A stretch of 64,000 bases of DNA from positions 1,488,001 through 1,552,000 of the forward strand of contig NZ_AP022871.1 of the NCBI RefSeq assembly GCF_011764565.1. Direction: 5' to 3'. The translations under genes and the position numbers were made by a program. The notes under the pieces are model-generated. The model was not told where the DNA came from and searched no databases. It was given only the letters and a program-made list of their open reading frames with translations. Shown here in pieces: positions 25,840-35,902 of the stretch. Within the stretch, counting starts at the first letter, position 1. Every line of letters begins with the position of its first letter. The stretch is from Phytohabitans suffuscus. GTDB lineage: Bacteria; Actinomycetota; Actinomycetes; Mycobacteriales; Micromonosporaceae.

Positions 25840-27267
25840 GTGTTGTTCGCCAATTCCGAGGAACTCCTTCGGTACCTCAAAGACGAGGGCGTGAAATTCG
25901 TCGACGTGCGGTTCTGTGACCTGCCGGGTGTGATGCAGCACTTCAACACCCCGGTCGAGTCCGTCGACGACAACCTTTTCACCGACGGCCTTGCCTTTGA
26001 CGGTTCGTCGATCCGCGGCTTCCAGCAGATCCACGAGTCGGACATGCTGCTGCTGCCGGATGTCGCATCCGCTTACATCGACCCGTTCCGCGCGCAGAAG
26101 ACGCTCGCGCTGAACTTCTTCATCCACGACCCGTTCACGCGCGAGGCCTACACGCGCGACCCGCGCAACGTCGCGAAGAAGGCGGAGGCGTACCTCGCCG
26201 CCAGTGGCGTCGCCGACACCGCGTACTTCGGCGCCGAGGCCGAGTTCTACATCTTCGACTCGATCCGCCACGAGACCGCGGCCAACAAGGCGTACTACTA
26301 CATCGACTCGATCGAGGGCGCGTGGAACAGCGGCGCCGAGGAAGAGGGCGGCAACAAGGGCTACAAGACCGCCTACAAGGGCGGTTACTTCCCGGTGCCG
26401 CCGGTCGACCACTACGCCGACCTGCGCGACCAGATCGTGGCCAACATGCTCGGCGCCGGCTTCACCGTCGAGCGGTCCCACCACGAGGTCGGCACCGCCG
26501 GCCAGGCCGAGATCAACTACAAGTTCTCGACCCTGCTGCACGCCGCCGACCAGATGCAGCTGTTCAAGTACATCGTCAAGAACACCGCCTGGGCCGCGGG
26601 CAAGACCGCGACCTTCATGCCCAAGCCGCTCTTCGGCGACAACGGCTCCGGCATGCACACCCACCAGAGCCTCTGGCTCAACGGTGAGCCGCTGTTCTAC
26701 GACGAGACCGGCTACGCGGGCCTGTCCGACACCGCCCGGTGGTACATCGGCGGTCTGCTGCACCACGCGCCGTCGCTGCTCGCGTTCACCAACCCGACCG
26801 TCAACTCGTACCGGCGCCTGGTGCCCGGCTTCGAGGCCCCGGTCAACCTGGTCTACTCGCAGCGCAACCGCTCCGCCTGCACCCGCATCCCGGTCACCGG
26901 CAGCAACGCCAAGGCCAAGCGGGTGGAGTTCCGGGTGCCGGACCCGTCCGCCAACGTCTACCTGGCGTTCTCGGCCATGATGATGGCCGGCCTCGACGGC
27001 ATCAAGAGCAAGATCGAGCCGCCGGAGCCGATCGACAAGGACCTCTACGACCTGCCGCCGGAGGAGTGGGGCAACGTCAAGCAGGTGCCGGGTTCGCTGC
27101 CGGCCGTGCTCGACTCGCTCGAGGCCGACCACGACTTCCTGCTCGAGGGCGGCGTCTTCACGCCCGACCTCATCGAGACCTGGGTCACGTTCAAGCGGGA
27201 GAACGAGGTCGACCCGATCCGCCTCCGCCCGACCCCGCACGAGTTCGAGCTGTACTACAACGTCTGA
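25840..27267 (+). CDS. glnA: Glutamine synthetase type I (GSI-beta)
   Basis: 475 residues. GTG 25840 follows AGGAGG. Makes glutamine from glutamate, ammonia and ATP. GS signatures are present: [10 protein letters not shown], the ATP-binding [19 protein letters not shown], and [18 protein letters not shown] tyrosine at about residue 403 in [10 protein letters not shown] is the adenylylation site, so the enzyme should be regulated by GlnE, encoded 8 kb downstream. The beta-type insertion (residues near 145-160) is present. A strong hairpin terminator follows at 27301. Confidence 0.98.
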   Translation: MLFANSEELLRYLKDEGVKFVDVRFCDLPGVMQHFNTPVESVDDNLFTDGLAFDGSSIRGFQQIHESDMLLLPDVASAYIDPFRAQKTLALNFFIHDPFTREAYTRDPRNVAKKAEAYLAASGVADTAYFGAEAEFYIFDSIRHETAANKAYYYIDSIEGAWNSGAEEEGGNKGYKTAYKGGYFPVPPVDHYADLRDQIVANMLGAGFTVERSHHEVGTAGQAEINYKFSTLLHAADQMQLFKYIVKNTAWAAGKTATFMPKPLFGDNGSGMHTHQSLWLNGEPLFYDETGYAGLSDTARWYIGGLLHHAPSLLAFTNPTVNSYRRLVPGFEAPVNLVYSQRNRSACTRIPVTGSNAKAKRVEFRVPDPSANVYLAFSAMMMAGLDGIKSKIEPPEPIDKDLYDLPPEEWGNVKQVPGSLPAVLDSLEADHDFLLEGGVFTPDLIETWVTFKRENEVDPIRLRPTPHEFELYYNV

Positions 27268-27300
27268 CCGAAACTACAAGGTCTGACCGAAAGTCCGGGT

Positions 27301-27342
27301 CGTGAAGGCCGGCGCACCTCGGTGCGCCGGCCTTCACGTTTC
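27301..27342 (+). terminator. Strong intrinsic terminator after glnA
   Basis: An 18-bp perfect stem (left arm CGTGAAGGCCGGCGCACC, 2-nt TC loop region, then the complementary arm) is followed by TTT. It lies 33 bases after the glnA stop and could also serve the convergent gene. Confidence 0.9.
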
Positions 27343-27380
27343 TCCCACCCGATCCTCGGCTCTCCCACCCGATCCTCGGC
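27341..27380. repeat. Exact 20-bp tandem duplication
   Basis: TCTCCCACCCGATCCTCGGC occurs twice in a row (27341-27360 and 27361-27380), directly after the glnA terminator and before the end of the next gene. This is a recent slippage or duplication product with no visible function. Confidence 0.9.
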
Positions 27381-27397
27381 CTGGGTGTGGCTCGTGG

Positions 27398-29580
27398 CTA
27401 GAGCAGCTTGCCGAGCCGCATGAAGACCGTCTCGCCGGTCGACTCGTCGACGCCGTCGTTGTCGGTCACCGCGTACGTGCGACCGTCACCCCCGATGGTC
27501 AGGCCCTCGACCTTGTCCTGCGTCCAGCCGCTGCCGGCCTTCAGCAGCGGCAGCAGGTCGATCGCGAGGCGCTTCTTCACGACCGGCAGGCCGGTGCCGC
27601 CGGGCTGGTTCGAGGGCCAGGCGCGCGGGACGTCGAAGGTGTAGACCTTCTTGACCTTCGCCGCCGGGCCGCGCTGGTTGTCCCGCTCGATCACCGCGAA
27701 CGTGCCGTCGTCGACCACGACCAGCTCGGACAGGCCCACCCAGGCTCCGGCGGGAGCGGCGTCCAGCGGGTACGCGAGCCACGCCCACGTCTTGGAGGCC
27801 ACCGAGTAGCGGCCGATCCGGACCAGGCCCTTCTGGTCGCCGGTCAGCTCGCGCTGGATGGCGACCCAGACCTGCTCCTTCGAGCCGTGGCCGGTGACCG
27901 CGACGCCCTCGATGCCGTTGCTGGTGATCGCGGCGGCCACACCGGCGGGCAGCGGCACCTCCTCGGCGACCGCGCCGTTGCCGTTCAAGCGGACCAGCAG
28001 GTTGGGGTTGCCGGTGGGGCCGGTGCCCTCGACGCCGAGCCAGTAGCCGCCGCCGGGGCGGGCGGCGATGCCTTCCGCGTCGTAGCCGATCGGCTCGCCG
28101 TCCTTGGTGACCACCCGCGCGGAGACGATCTTCGCGGGCCGGGAGCCGGTGTCGATCGTGAGCAGGCGGGTGGGCTGGTACACGCTGTCGGTCACCGATA
28201 CGAGGCGGTCCCGCCTGCCCGGCACCGCGGACAGGCCGGAGAGCGCACCCCAGCCGATGTCGCCCGTCGAGACGATCGACGGGAAGTCGCTCTTCGCGCC
28301 GAACTTGTAGAGCTGCACCGAGGCCCGGATGCCGGCGTCGGGCATTTCCTCCTCGCTGGAGACCACGACGAGCCCGCGGGACGGAGCGGTGACCACGCCC
28401 TCCGGACCGTTGACCGTCGGCAGCAGCTGCACGAAGCGCGGCGCCGACGGCTCGCGCACGTCGTACACGGCGACGAAGTTGCCCCGCTCGGCGTTCACGA
28501 ACAGGTACGGCGTGCCGCCGAACGTGCCCACCGCGACGTTCTCCGGCTCCACACCCTTGGCGTCCGACCGCTTGTCCGGGTAGAGCCCGTGCGCGACGCC
28601 GAGCCGGTCGAGCGCGTTGCCGCTGTCGAAGACCGGGCGGCCGGTGCGCTTGTCGAAGACGCTGAAGCCGCGCGAACCGCCCTCGTAGTCGCCCTCGTTG
28701 GCGGTGGCGAACAGGTTGTCGTCCAGCCACGCCACGCCGTCCGGCTCGCGCTTGGCGGTGATGGTGCCGTCCAGCACGATGTTGTCGTCGTCCTTGGTGT
28801 CCACCTTGGACACGGTGACCGAGCCGGCGGAGAAGTGCTTGACGACCTTGCGGTCACGCAGCCGTACCACGGCGAGGTGGTTGTTCTCCTGGAGGCTCAC
28901 CACGGCTTCGTCGTCGCGGTTGATGCTCACGTACTCCGGCTCGGGGTCCTCCGGCGCGACCGCGGCCAGGCCGGTGAGGTCCACCTTGGACACCGACCAG
29001 GTGCGGGTGTCCACGACGGACAGCCAGCCGGCGGGAAACTGCGGGATGGCGCCGTCGTTCACGTCCTCGTCCCGCTCGTTCTCGATGGCGACGGCAGCGT
29101 ACCTGCCGCTCGGCGCGACCGCCACCGAGTCGGGCTGGCCGCCGAGGTCGAGCGTGCGGACCACCTCGCGGGCCTTCACGTCCACCACGACCAGCTGGCC
29201 GGACGGGTTGGTGAAGCTCTCGCTCGTGTTGACGGCGGCCAGGACGTACTTGCCGAACGCGGCGACCGAGGTCGGCTCACCGGCCAGCTCCAGCACCCCC
29301 GACGGCTTCGGGCGGGAGGAGTCGGTGATGTCGATGAAGCCTAGGCGCTCCCCGGGCTGTCGGTGTAGACGACCGTACGGCCGTCGGAGCTGACCGCGGC
29401 GATCTCGGCCGCGGCATCGTCGGTGATGTCGCTGTTGAGGTACGCCGGGACGGTGGCGATGCGCCCGAACGGGCCCGGGCCGCCGTGCGACGGGTTGCCG
29501 TGCGCCGATGCCGGCACGCTGGGCAGCATCGATGCGACGAGCACTCCGGCCGCGAGCGGCCCTATGTGTTTGCGCTTCAT
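27398..29580 (-). CDS. Secreted esterase-like/phytase-like beta-propeller protein, frameshifted as sequenced
   Basis: About 728 residues if the frame is mended. ATG 29580 starts MKRKHIGPLAAGVLVASML, a good signal peptide ending at ASA. Beta-propeller repeats follow (LVVVDVKAREVVRTLDLGG, SVVDTRTWSV, then DNLFATANEGDYEGG). The C-terminal half (GYDAEGIAARPGGGYWLGVEG, KVEGLTIGGDGRTYAVTDND) is typical of the esterase-like phytase domain. The signal-peptide frame ends at TAG 29341-29343 after DSPGSA. The main frame continues from ERLGFIDITD. Adding one G to the G4 run at 29350-29353 gives TDSPGERLGFID and joins both. Confidence 0.8.
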
Positions 29581-29652
29581 CCACTGTGCGTACTCAGCGC
29601 GCCTGTCCGCCCGGGTAACAGCGGGGAAACGTCAAGGCAACGCCCGCCCTGA

Positions 29653-31095
29653 TCAGGGGATCAGCGACCGGACGATCTCCACGAACGCGGTGATGTCCGA
29701 CTCCGTCGTGCGCCAGTTGACGATCGCCGGGCGCAGCGCGACACGGCCACCGTACACAGTGGTCCCGGCGAAGACCCGGCCGTCGGCGAGCAGCGCCGCG
29801 CCCACCTGGCGGTTGAGGTCGTCCAGCTCCTGCTCGGGTACGCCGGCGGGACGCACCCGGAAGCAGACGATGCACAGCGGTACGTCGGCGAGGCGCTCCA
29901 GGTCGGGTGCCGCGTCGACGAGCGCGGCGAGGTGCTGGGCGAGGTCGAGGTGGCGCTCCACCATCGCCTGGTGGCCGGAGCGCCCGTACGCGGCGAGCGT
30001 GGCCCAGATCGGCAGCGACCGCGCGCGGCGCGACGACTCGGGGCCGAGCAGCGCGTAGCCGGGGTGCGGGGCGGTGCCACCCGGTCCCCCGTCGAGCGCG
30101 GCACCGGCGCCCGGCAGGTAGGCGGCCCCCGGCATGCCGAAGGCGACGGCCAGGCGGGCCGGCTCGCGCAGGAACGCGAAGCCGCTCTCGTACGGCACGT
30201 TGAGCCACTTGTGCGCGTCGCAGGCGATCGAGTCGGCCCGTTCGATCCCGGCGACGAGTCCGGCGGTGCGCGGCGACAGCGCGGCGAAGAGCCCGAACGC
30301 GCCGTCCACGTGCAGCCAGGCGCCGTACCGCTCGGCGAGGTCGGCGAGGTCGGCCACGGGGTCGAAGTCGCCCGCGTTCACCTCGCCGGCGTTCGCGATG
30401 ACCACGGCGGGCGCGCGCAGCCCGGCCAGCCGCCGCTCCAGCGCGGCCAGGTCGACGCGGCCGACCGGGTCGCGGGCGAAGACCTCCACGCTCTCCCGGC
30501 CGTGGCCGAGCATCTGCAGGGCCTTGCGGGAGCTGGCGTGCACGTACCCGCTGGAGAGCACCGGCATCCGCGGCAGCCCGGCCAGCCCGTTCGCGGCGAT
30601 GTCGGCGCCGTGCCGCTCGCCCCACCAGTGGGTGGCCGTGCCCAGGCCGGTGAAGTTGGCGAACGTGGCGCTGGCGACGAGCGCGCCGCCGTACCCCTCC
30701 GGCAGCCCGAACAGCTCCCGCAGCCAGCGCAGCGCCACCGTCTCCACCTCGGTCGCGAACGCGGAGGAGTTGCGGAACGCGGCGTTCTGGTCCAGCAGCG
30801 ACGCGGTCCAGTCGCCGGCCAGCGCGGCCGGGGTCACTCCCCCGATCACGAAGTGGAAGAAGCGCGGGCCGGCCGAGTGCGTGGCGGCCCCGGTACCCAC
30901 GTGGAGCAGCCGGCGCACGGCGGCGGCCGCGCCCTCGCCCTTGTCCGGGAGGTCGCCGGCGAGGTCGCGCGGCAGCGACGCCGCGGCCGGGTCGAGGACC
31001 GGGCGGTCGGCGAGCGAGGCGAGGTACGGCCCGGCGGCGTCGTACACCTGGCGGAGCACGCCCTCGCCGTCGCCGTCCATGAGCGGATCGGTCAT
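29653..31095 (-). CDS. PLP-dependent group II decarboxylase
   Basis: 480 residues. The fold-type I lysine that binds pyridoxal phosphate is in DSIACDAHKWLNVPYESG, with the preceding aspartate in AWLHVDGAFG and a His in GYVHASSRKALQMLG. This is the pattern of glutamate/aromatic-L-amino-acid/2,4-diaminobutyrate decarboxylases. The amino-acid substrate cannot be deduced. Its ATG overlaps the stop of the upstream glycosyltransferase gene by four bases, so the two are co-translated, though no functional link is obvious. Confidence 0.88.
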   Translation of the reverse strand: MTDPLMDGDGEGVLRQVYDAAGPYLASLADRPVLDPAAASLPRDLAGDLPDKGEGAAAAVRRLLHVGTGAATHSAGPRFFHFVIGGVTPAALAGDWTASLLDQNAAFRNSSAFATEVETVALRWLRELFGLPEGYGGALVASATFANFTGLGTATHWWGERHGADIAANGLAGLPRMPVLSSGYVHASSRKALQMLGHGRESVEVFARDPVGRVDLAALERRLAGLRAPAVVIANAGEVNAGDFDPVADLADLAERYGAWLHVDGAFGLFAALSPRTAGLVAGIERADSIACDAHKWLNVPYESGFAFLREPARLAVAFGMPGAAYLPGAGAALDGGPGGTAPHPGYALLGPESSRRARSLPIWATLAAYGRSGHQAMVERHLDLAQHLAALVDAAPDLERLADVPLCIVCFRVRPAGVPEQELDDLNRQVGAALLADGRVFAGTTVYGGRVALRPAIVNWRTTESDITAFVEIVRSLIP

Positions 31096-32282
31096 GCCCT
31101 CACAATGCGCTGCTGATCAGCTCCGGCGGAGGACCAATCGGAAAGAGGTGGCTCGCCTCTCCGGTCGGGTATCGGCAGGAGTACGAGCAGGGCGATGCTC
31201 AGCCACACGTACATGTTGCTGCCGACGAAGCCGCTGACGCCGGGCGAGCCGCGCTCCCAGATCCACACGAAGCGGCTGATCAGCATCCCGTACGCGAAGA
31301 CGGCGAACCCGAGGAGCCGGCGGTCGCGGGCGGCCAGCGCGCGGTCGAAGAGCAGGATCAGCGCGGGCAGCAGCCACACGAGGTGGTGCACCCAGGTCAC
31401 CGGGCTGACCAGGCAGCCGACCACGCCGGTGAGCGCGAGCCCGCTGCGCACGTCGGCGTCGCGCACCCGCCACGCCCAGACGACCAGCGTGGCGAGCACG
31501 AGCGCCAGCCACAGGACCGTGCTCGGGTGCACCGGGTCGAGCCGCGCCACGACGCCCCGCAGCGACTGGTTGGAGACGAACGAGAGCGAGCCGATTCGGT
31601 CGGTGTTCCACAGCATCTCGGTCCAGAACTGCCGGGACGCGTCCGGCGCCACGGCGGCGGCCAGGAGCGTCGCACCGGTCGCGGTCGCGCTCGCGGTGAG
31701 CGCGGCCCACCACCGGCGGGTCACCAGCAGGTACAGGATGAAGATCCCCGGGGTCAGCTTGATCGCGGTGGCCAGGCCGATGCCCACGCCGGCCGCCCTG
31801 TGTCCCCGTCCCACCAGCCACAGCAGGTCGGCGGCGACCAGGAAGAGCAGCAGCGTGTTGACCTGGCCGAAGCTGAACGTCTCGCGCAGCGGCTCGAACG
31901 CGGCCACCAGGCAGGCCGCGATCGCGAACGCGAACCAGCGGGTCCAGCCCTCGCGCCGGGCGACCGGGTCGAACAGCCACCACAGCAGCAGGCCGGTGGT
32001 GACCACCGCCGCGGCGCAGCTGAACACGATCGCGACCGGCCAGGAGACGAACGCCATCGGCAGCATCGTGAGCGCGGCGAAGGGCGGGTACGTGTAGCCG
32101 TACTTGCTGTTGGGCTTGAGCCAGTCGTAGATCTGGCCGCCGTCGTGCGCCCAGTAGTTGACCGCGCCGTAGTAGACCTCGAGGTCGAAGTAGCCGTGGC
32201 GGATCGCGGCGAAGCTCAGGAAGGCGGCGGTCGCCAGAACCACGGCGACGACGACGGCGATCCTCCTGTGCACCCGTTCCAT
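31092..32282 (-). CDS. GT87 (DUF2029) family polyprenol-phosphate mannosyltransferase-like protein
   Basis: 396 residues from ATG 32282, with about ten transmembrane helices. Family features: the first extracytoplasmic loop starting FDLEVYYGAVNYW with an essential aspartate, YTYPPFAALTMLP, FGQVNTLLLFLVAADLLWL, and AIKLTPGIFILYLLV. GT-C enzymes of this family (PimE-like, alpha-1,2-mannosyltransferases) build mannosylated phospholipids or lipoglycans in actinobacteria. First gene of an apparent two-gene operon with the PLP decarboxylase. Confidence 0.88.
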   Translation of the reverse strand: MERVHRRIAVVVAVVLATAAFLSFAAIRHGYFDLEVYYGAVNYWAHDGGQIYDWLKPNSKYGYTYPPFAALTMLPMAFVSWPVAIVFSCAAAVVTTGLLLWWLFDPVARREGWTRWFAFAIAACLVAAFEPLRETFSFGQVNTLLLFLVAADLLWLVGRGHRAAGVGIGLATAIKLTPGIFILYLLVTRRWWAALTASATATGATLLAAAVAPDASRQFWTEMLWNTDRIGSLSFVSNQSLRGVVARLDPVHPSTVLWLALVLATLVVWAWRVRDADVRSGLALTGVVGCLVSPVTWVHHLVWLLPALILLFDRALAARDRRLLGFAVFAYGMLISRFVWIWERGSPGVSGFVGSNMYVWLSIALLVLLPIPDRRGEPPLSDWSSAGADQQRIVRA

Positions 32283-32317
32283 GCTGCCAGTACTCTCTGC
32301 GCGAGGTGGAGGTGGGC

Positions 32318-33901
32318 GTGTCCGAGGGTCGTACGGTGGGTGCCACCACGGCCCTGGCGACCGCACTCGCCGCCGCCTACCTCGCGTTACCCAGGATGGG
32401 ACCCGACCTATCCGCACAGGTCGCCCGCGCGGAATTCTTCGCCGACCACGGTCTCACCCCGGTCGACCTGCGCTGGTACGGGGGGACGAACCAGTTCGGC
32501 TACAGCCTCGTGTCGCAGCCGGTCATGGCCCTGCTCGGGGTACGGGTCACCGGCGCGTTGGCGCTGGTCGCGGCCGCGGCGGCGTTCGCGGCGCTGCTCG
32601 TGCGCGCCCGCGTGCCCCGGCCGCTGCTCGGCGGCCTCGTGGGTGCCGTCTGCGTCGCCGGCAACCTCGTCTCCGGGCGGGTCACGTACGCGCTGGGCGT
32701 GGCCTTCGGGCTCGCGGCGCTGGTGGCCCTGGTGTCCGGTTTCCGCCACCGGACCGTCGTGGCCGGCGCGCTCGCGCTCGTGGCCTCCGCGACGAGCCCG
32801 GTCGCCGGGCTCTTCGTGGGGCTCGCCGGGGTGGCCCTGATGATCGGCCGCCGGCCCCGGGACGGCGCGGTGGTCGCGGTGGCCGGCGCGGTGCCGCTCG
32901 GCGTGACGGCGCTGCTGTTCGGTGAGGGCGGCTGGATGAACATCAGCCGCACCGACGCCACCCACGCGATCGTCACGAGCCTGGCCGTGGCGCTGCTCGT
33001 CACGTACCGCCCGGTCCGGGCCGGCGCGCTGCTCTCGGCCGGCGGGGTGCTGGCCGCCGCGCTCGTGCACACGCCGGTCGGGCTGAACGCGACCCGGCTG
33101 GCGGCGATGTTCGCGCTGCCGGTGCTGGCCGGCTGCGCCCGGGTGCCCCGGATGCCGCGCGGGGTCCGCACGCCCCGGATCCACGCCCGGATACGCGTGC
33201 CCCGGCGCACCCGCAACCGGCTCGCCGCCGCCGGGCTCGTGGTCACGCTCGCCGCCGTCTACTGGTGGCAGCCACCGGTCTCCTGGGCGGACCTGCGCGA
33301 CGCCGGCAACCCGACCAGCGACCCGGGCTACTTCGCCCCGCTGCTGGCCGAGCTGCGCGCCCGGCGGCCTGAGGGGCGGGTGGAGATCCCGCCGACCCGC
33401 GACTACTGGGAGGCCGCGCACCTGGACGGCTTTTCGCTGGCCCGGGGCTGGCTGCGGCAGGTGGACATCGAGCGCAACCCGCTCTTCTTCCAGACCGTGC
33501 CGGGCGCGTCGGGCACCGGGGTCGCGCTCACGCCGGCGGCGTACCGGGCGTGGCTGGCCGAGAACGCGGTCGCGTACGTCGCGGTGCCGGACGCGGAGCT
33601 CTCCTGGGTGGGCCGGGCCGAGGCCGCGCTGGTGCCCGAGCTGCTGCCGCAGGTGTGGTCGGGCGGCCACTGGCGCCTCTACGCGGTGCCCGACCCGACG
33701 CCGGTCGTCGCGGCGCCGGCCACGCTGGTGCCGGGCGACGCCGCCACGTTGACGTTCGACGCGCCGGCGGCCGGTGAGGTGCTGGTGCGGGTGCGGCACA
33801 GCCGCTGGCTGACGATCGACGGCGGTGCGACCCTGGCCCCGGACGGCGGCTGGACGCTCGCCCGCGTGCCCGGCCCGGGCCGCTACACGGTCACGTCGTG
33901 A
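32318..33901 (+). CDS. Polytopic membrane protein with extracellular C-terminal domain
   Basis: 527 residues from GTG 32318, behind GGAGGTG. Nine or so hydrophobic helices occupy the first 330 residues (for example VTGALALVAAAAAFAALLV and RLAAAGLVVTLAAVYWW). A soluble domain of about 200 residues follows, with all-beta character at its end (ATLTFDAPAAGEVLVRVRHS). The early RWYGGTNQFGYSLVSQPVM loop resembles GT-C-like or related 6-pyruvoyl-tetrahydropterin-synthase-like membrane proteins of actinomycetes, but I cannot name a family with confidence. It is divergent from the GT87 gene. Confidence 0.75.
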   Translation: MSEGRTVGATTALATALAAAYLALPRMGPDLSAQVARAEFFADHGLTPVDLRWYGGTNQFGYSLVSQPVMALLGVRVTGALALVAAAAAFAALLVRARVPRPLLGGLVGAVCVAGNLVSGRVTYALGVAFGLAALVALVSGFRHRTVVAGALALVASATSPVAGLFVGLAGVALMIGRRPRDGAVVAVAGAVPLGVTALLFGEGGWMNISRTDATHAIVTSLAVALLVTYRPVRAGALLSAGGVLAAALVHTPVGLNATRLAAMFALPVLAGCARVPRMPRGVRTPRIHARIRVPRRTRNRLAAAGLVVTLAAVYWWQPPVSWADLRDAGNPTSDPGYFAPLLAELRARRPEGRVEIPPTRDYWEAAHLDGFSLARGWLRQVDIERNPLFFQTVPGASGTGVALTPAAYRAWLAENAVAYVAVPDAELSWVGRAEAALVPELLPQVWSGGHWRLYAVPDPTPVVAAPATLVPGDAATLTFDAPAAGEVLVRVRHSRWLTIDGGATLAPDGGWTLARVPGPGRYTVTS

Positions 33902-33926
33902 TCCGGCCCGGGGCGGCGCGCGACGA

Positions 33927-34745
33927 TCAGGGCTTGCGGGCGACGCCGACGAGGTTGTCGAGCAGCGGCGGCGGGCCGGACGGGCTGGGGTCGGGCCGCC
34001 AGGTGGTGACGTCGACGAGGCCGGGCTCGACGAACTCGAGCCCCTCGAAGTAGCTGGCGATCTCGTCGGGGCTGCGCATCGTGTACGGCGGGTTGGCCGT
34101 CTGGTTCCAGATCTTCATGACTTCGTTGAGCTCGGGGTTGGTGTCGGTGCCGTCGAGGGCCACCAGGTAGCTGCCGGAGGGCAGCGCGTCCATGATGTGC
34201 CGCACCACCGACCTGGCTTCCTCCACTGTGGGCAGATGGGCCAGGATGCCGGAGAGGATGACCGCGACCGGCTTGCTGAAGTCGAGCGTGCGCCCCGCCT
34301 CGCGCAGGATCGTGGCGGTGTCGCGGATGTCGGCGTCGATGTAGTCGGTCGCGCCCTCGGGGCCGCTGGTCAGCAGCGCCCGGGCGTGCACGAGCACGAG
34401 CGGGTCGTAGTCGACGTAGACGATGCGCGACTCCGGCGCGACCGACTGGGCCACCTCGTGCGTGTTGTTGGCGGTGGGAAGCCCGGTGCCGACGTCCAGG
34501 AACTGCCGGATCCCCGCCTCGCCGGCCAGGTAGCGCACGGCACGGTTGAGCACGGCGCGGTCGGCCCGCGCGATATCCAACATGATCGGGAACGCCTTGG
34601 CGATCTCGTCGCCGAGGGCCCGGTCGACGGCGTAGTTGTCCTTGCCGCCGAGCCAGTAGTTCCACACCCGGGCGGTCTGCGGGACGGTGGTGTCAATCTT
34701 GGGCTTTGCTTCCTCTCCGGCGGAGAGGTCGTTTTCCTCGGTCAC
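33927..34745 (-). CDS. DUF574 SAM-dependent methyltransferase
   Basis: 272 residues. GTG 34745 is chosen because GAAGGG lies eight bases ahead of it; ATG 34751 is the alternative. Family markers: TARVWNYWLGGKDNYAVDRA near the start, the SAM-binding IRQFLDVGTGLPTANNTHEV, VYVDYDPLVLVHARALL and the Asp-rich DYIDADIRD. DUF574 proteins are abundant in actinomycetes, frequently beside XRE/DUF5753 regulators as here (61 bases apart, same strand). Substrate unknown. Confidence 0.92.
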   Translation of the reverse strand: MTEENDLSAGEEAKPKIDTTVPQTARVWNYWLGGKDNYAVDRALGDEIAKAFPIMLDIARADRAVLNRAVRYLAGEAGIRQFLDVGTGLPTANNTHEVAQSVAPESRIVYVDYDPLVLVHARALLTSGPEGATDYIDADIRDTATILREAGRTLDFSKPVAVILSGILAHLPTVEEARSVVRHIMDALPSGSYLVALDGTDTNPELNEVMKIWNQTANPPYTMRSPDEIASYFEGLEFVEPGLVDVTTWRPDPSPSGPPPLLDNLVGVARKP

Positions 34746-34806
34746 GAGCATGCCCTTCGGGGGTGTGTCGCCGTGGATCCGGCGCGCGCCAAGGATATAC
34801 GTCCGG

Positions 34807-35703
34807 TCAGTCCGGCGCCCGGCCGAGGTCGTGGACGATCCGCTCCAGGATCCGCACGGTGTCACGCACCGGCGCCGCCTCGACGAAGAGCCGGTTCACC
34901 GCGTCGAAGTAGTACTCCACGTCATCGCGCTTGTCCAGGTAGAGCGCGCCCGTCAACTGTTCTATGTAGACGACGTCGGGCAGGCTGTCCTGGGGGAAAC
35001 GCAGGATCGTGAAAGGACTGCCGGCAGCGGCGTAGCCACCGGCCGCGAGCGGGACCACCTGCAGGCTCACGTGCGGCGACTTGACGACGATGGAGATCAG
35101 CGTCTCGAGCTGGTCGCGCATCACCCGGCGCCCACCGACCGGGCGGCGCAGCGCGGCCTCGTCGACCACCGCCCACAGCCGGGGCGGATCCGGTCGGGTG
35201 AGCACCTGCTGCCGCTCCAGCCGCAGCCGCACGCGGCGCTCGACCTCGTCGAGGAGCCCGCTGCCGTGGCTGAGCCGCATGACCGCCCGCGCGTAGTCCT
35301 CGGTCTGCAACAGCCCCGGCACGAACGCGACCTCGTACGTCCGGATCAGCGAAGCGGTCGCCTCCAGACCCAAGTAGCGCTGGAACCAGTTGGGCGTCAC
35401 GTCGCTGTACGGCTGCCACCAGCTCGGCGCGTTGGCCTCCCGGACGCGGGCCAGCACCGCCTCACGCTCGGCCTCGTCGTGCACGCCGTAGAGCGTGAGA
35501 AGGTCTTTGACGTCGCGCTGCTTGAAGCCCACCCGGCCCAGCTCCATGCGGCTGAGCTTGGACTCAGAGGCACGGATCGTGTCACCAGCCTCCGCCCGGG
35601 TCAGGCCGCGCGCCTCGCGCAGCTGCCGCAGCTGAGCGCCGACGAGAATCCGGACGGCGGTCGGGCCGTCGACGGGCCGGTCCTGCTCTGGTGATCCAGT
35701 CAC
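34807..35703 (-). CDS. XRE-family regulator with DUF5753
   Basis: 298 residues from GTG 35703, with GGGAGGTGCGG in front. The N-terminal helix-turn-helix reads QLRQLREARGLTRAEAGDTI, then ASESKLSRMELG. The remainder is the DUF5753 domain (VPGLLQTEDYARAVM, RRPVGGRRVMRDQLE, VPLAAGGYAAAGSPFTILRF). This is the BldD-unrelated XRE type that often pairs with DUF397 or DUF574 genes in Streptomyces and relatives. Ligand and targets are unknown. The probable operon partner is the DUF574 methyltransferase downstream. Confidence 0.93.
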   Translation of the reverse strand: MTGSPEQDRPVDGPTAVRILVGAQLRQLREARGLTRAEAGDTIRASESKLSRMELGRVGFKQRDVKDLLTLYGVHDEAEREAVLARVREANAPSWWQPYSDVTPNWFQRYLGLEATASLIRTYEVAFVPGLLQTEDYARAVMRLSHGSGLLDEVERRVRLRLERQQVLTRPDPPRLWAVVDEAALRRPVGGRRVMRDQLETLISIVVKSPHVSLQVVPLAAGGYAAAGSPFTILRFPQDSLPDVVYIEQLTGALYLDKRDDVEYYFDAVNRLFVEAAPVRDTVRILERIVHDLGRAPD

Positions 35704-35902
35704 CCGCACCTCCCGGGCTGTCCCGAGGCATAGCATGCCACCGGCTTGGCGTGGACCGCTAGCGATCTAGCGAGCTTTCGGAAGAGCGTGGCGGCGCGTA
35801 CCCCTCCGGCCACCGCCCGTCACCGTGGCGCGTGACCGCAAACCCTTGGTTCCGCAGCGGCGGGTTTGTTCGGATCTTGGCCGGCGCGCGAGCACCGGGG
35901 GC

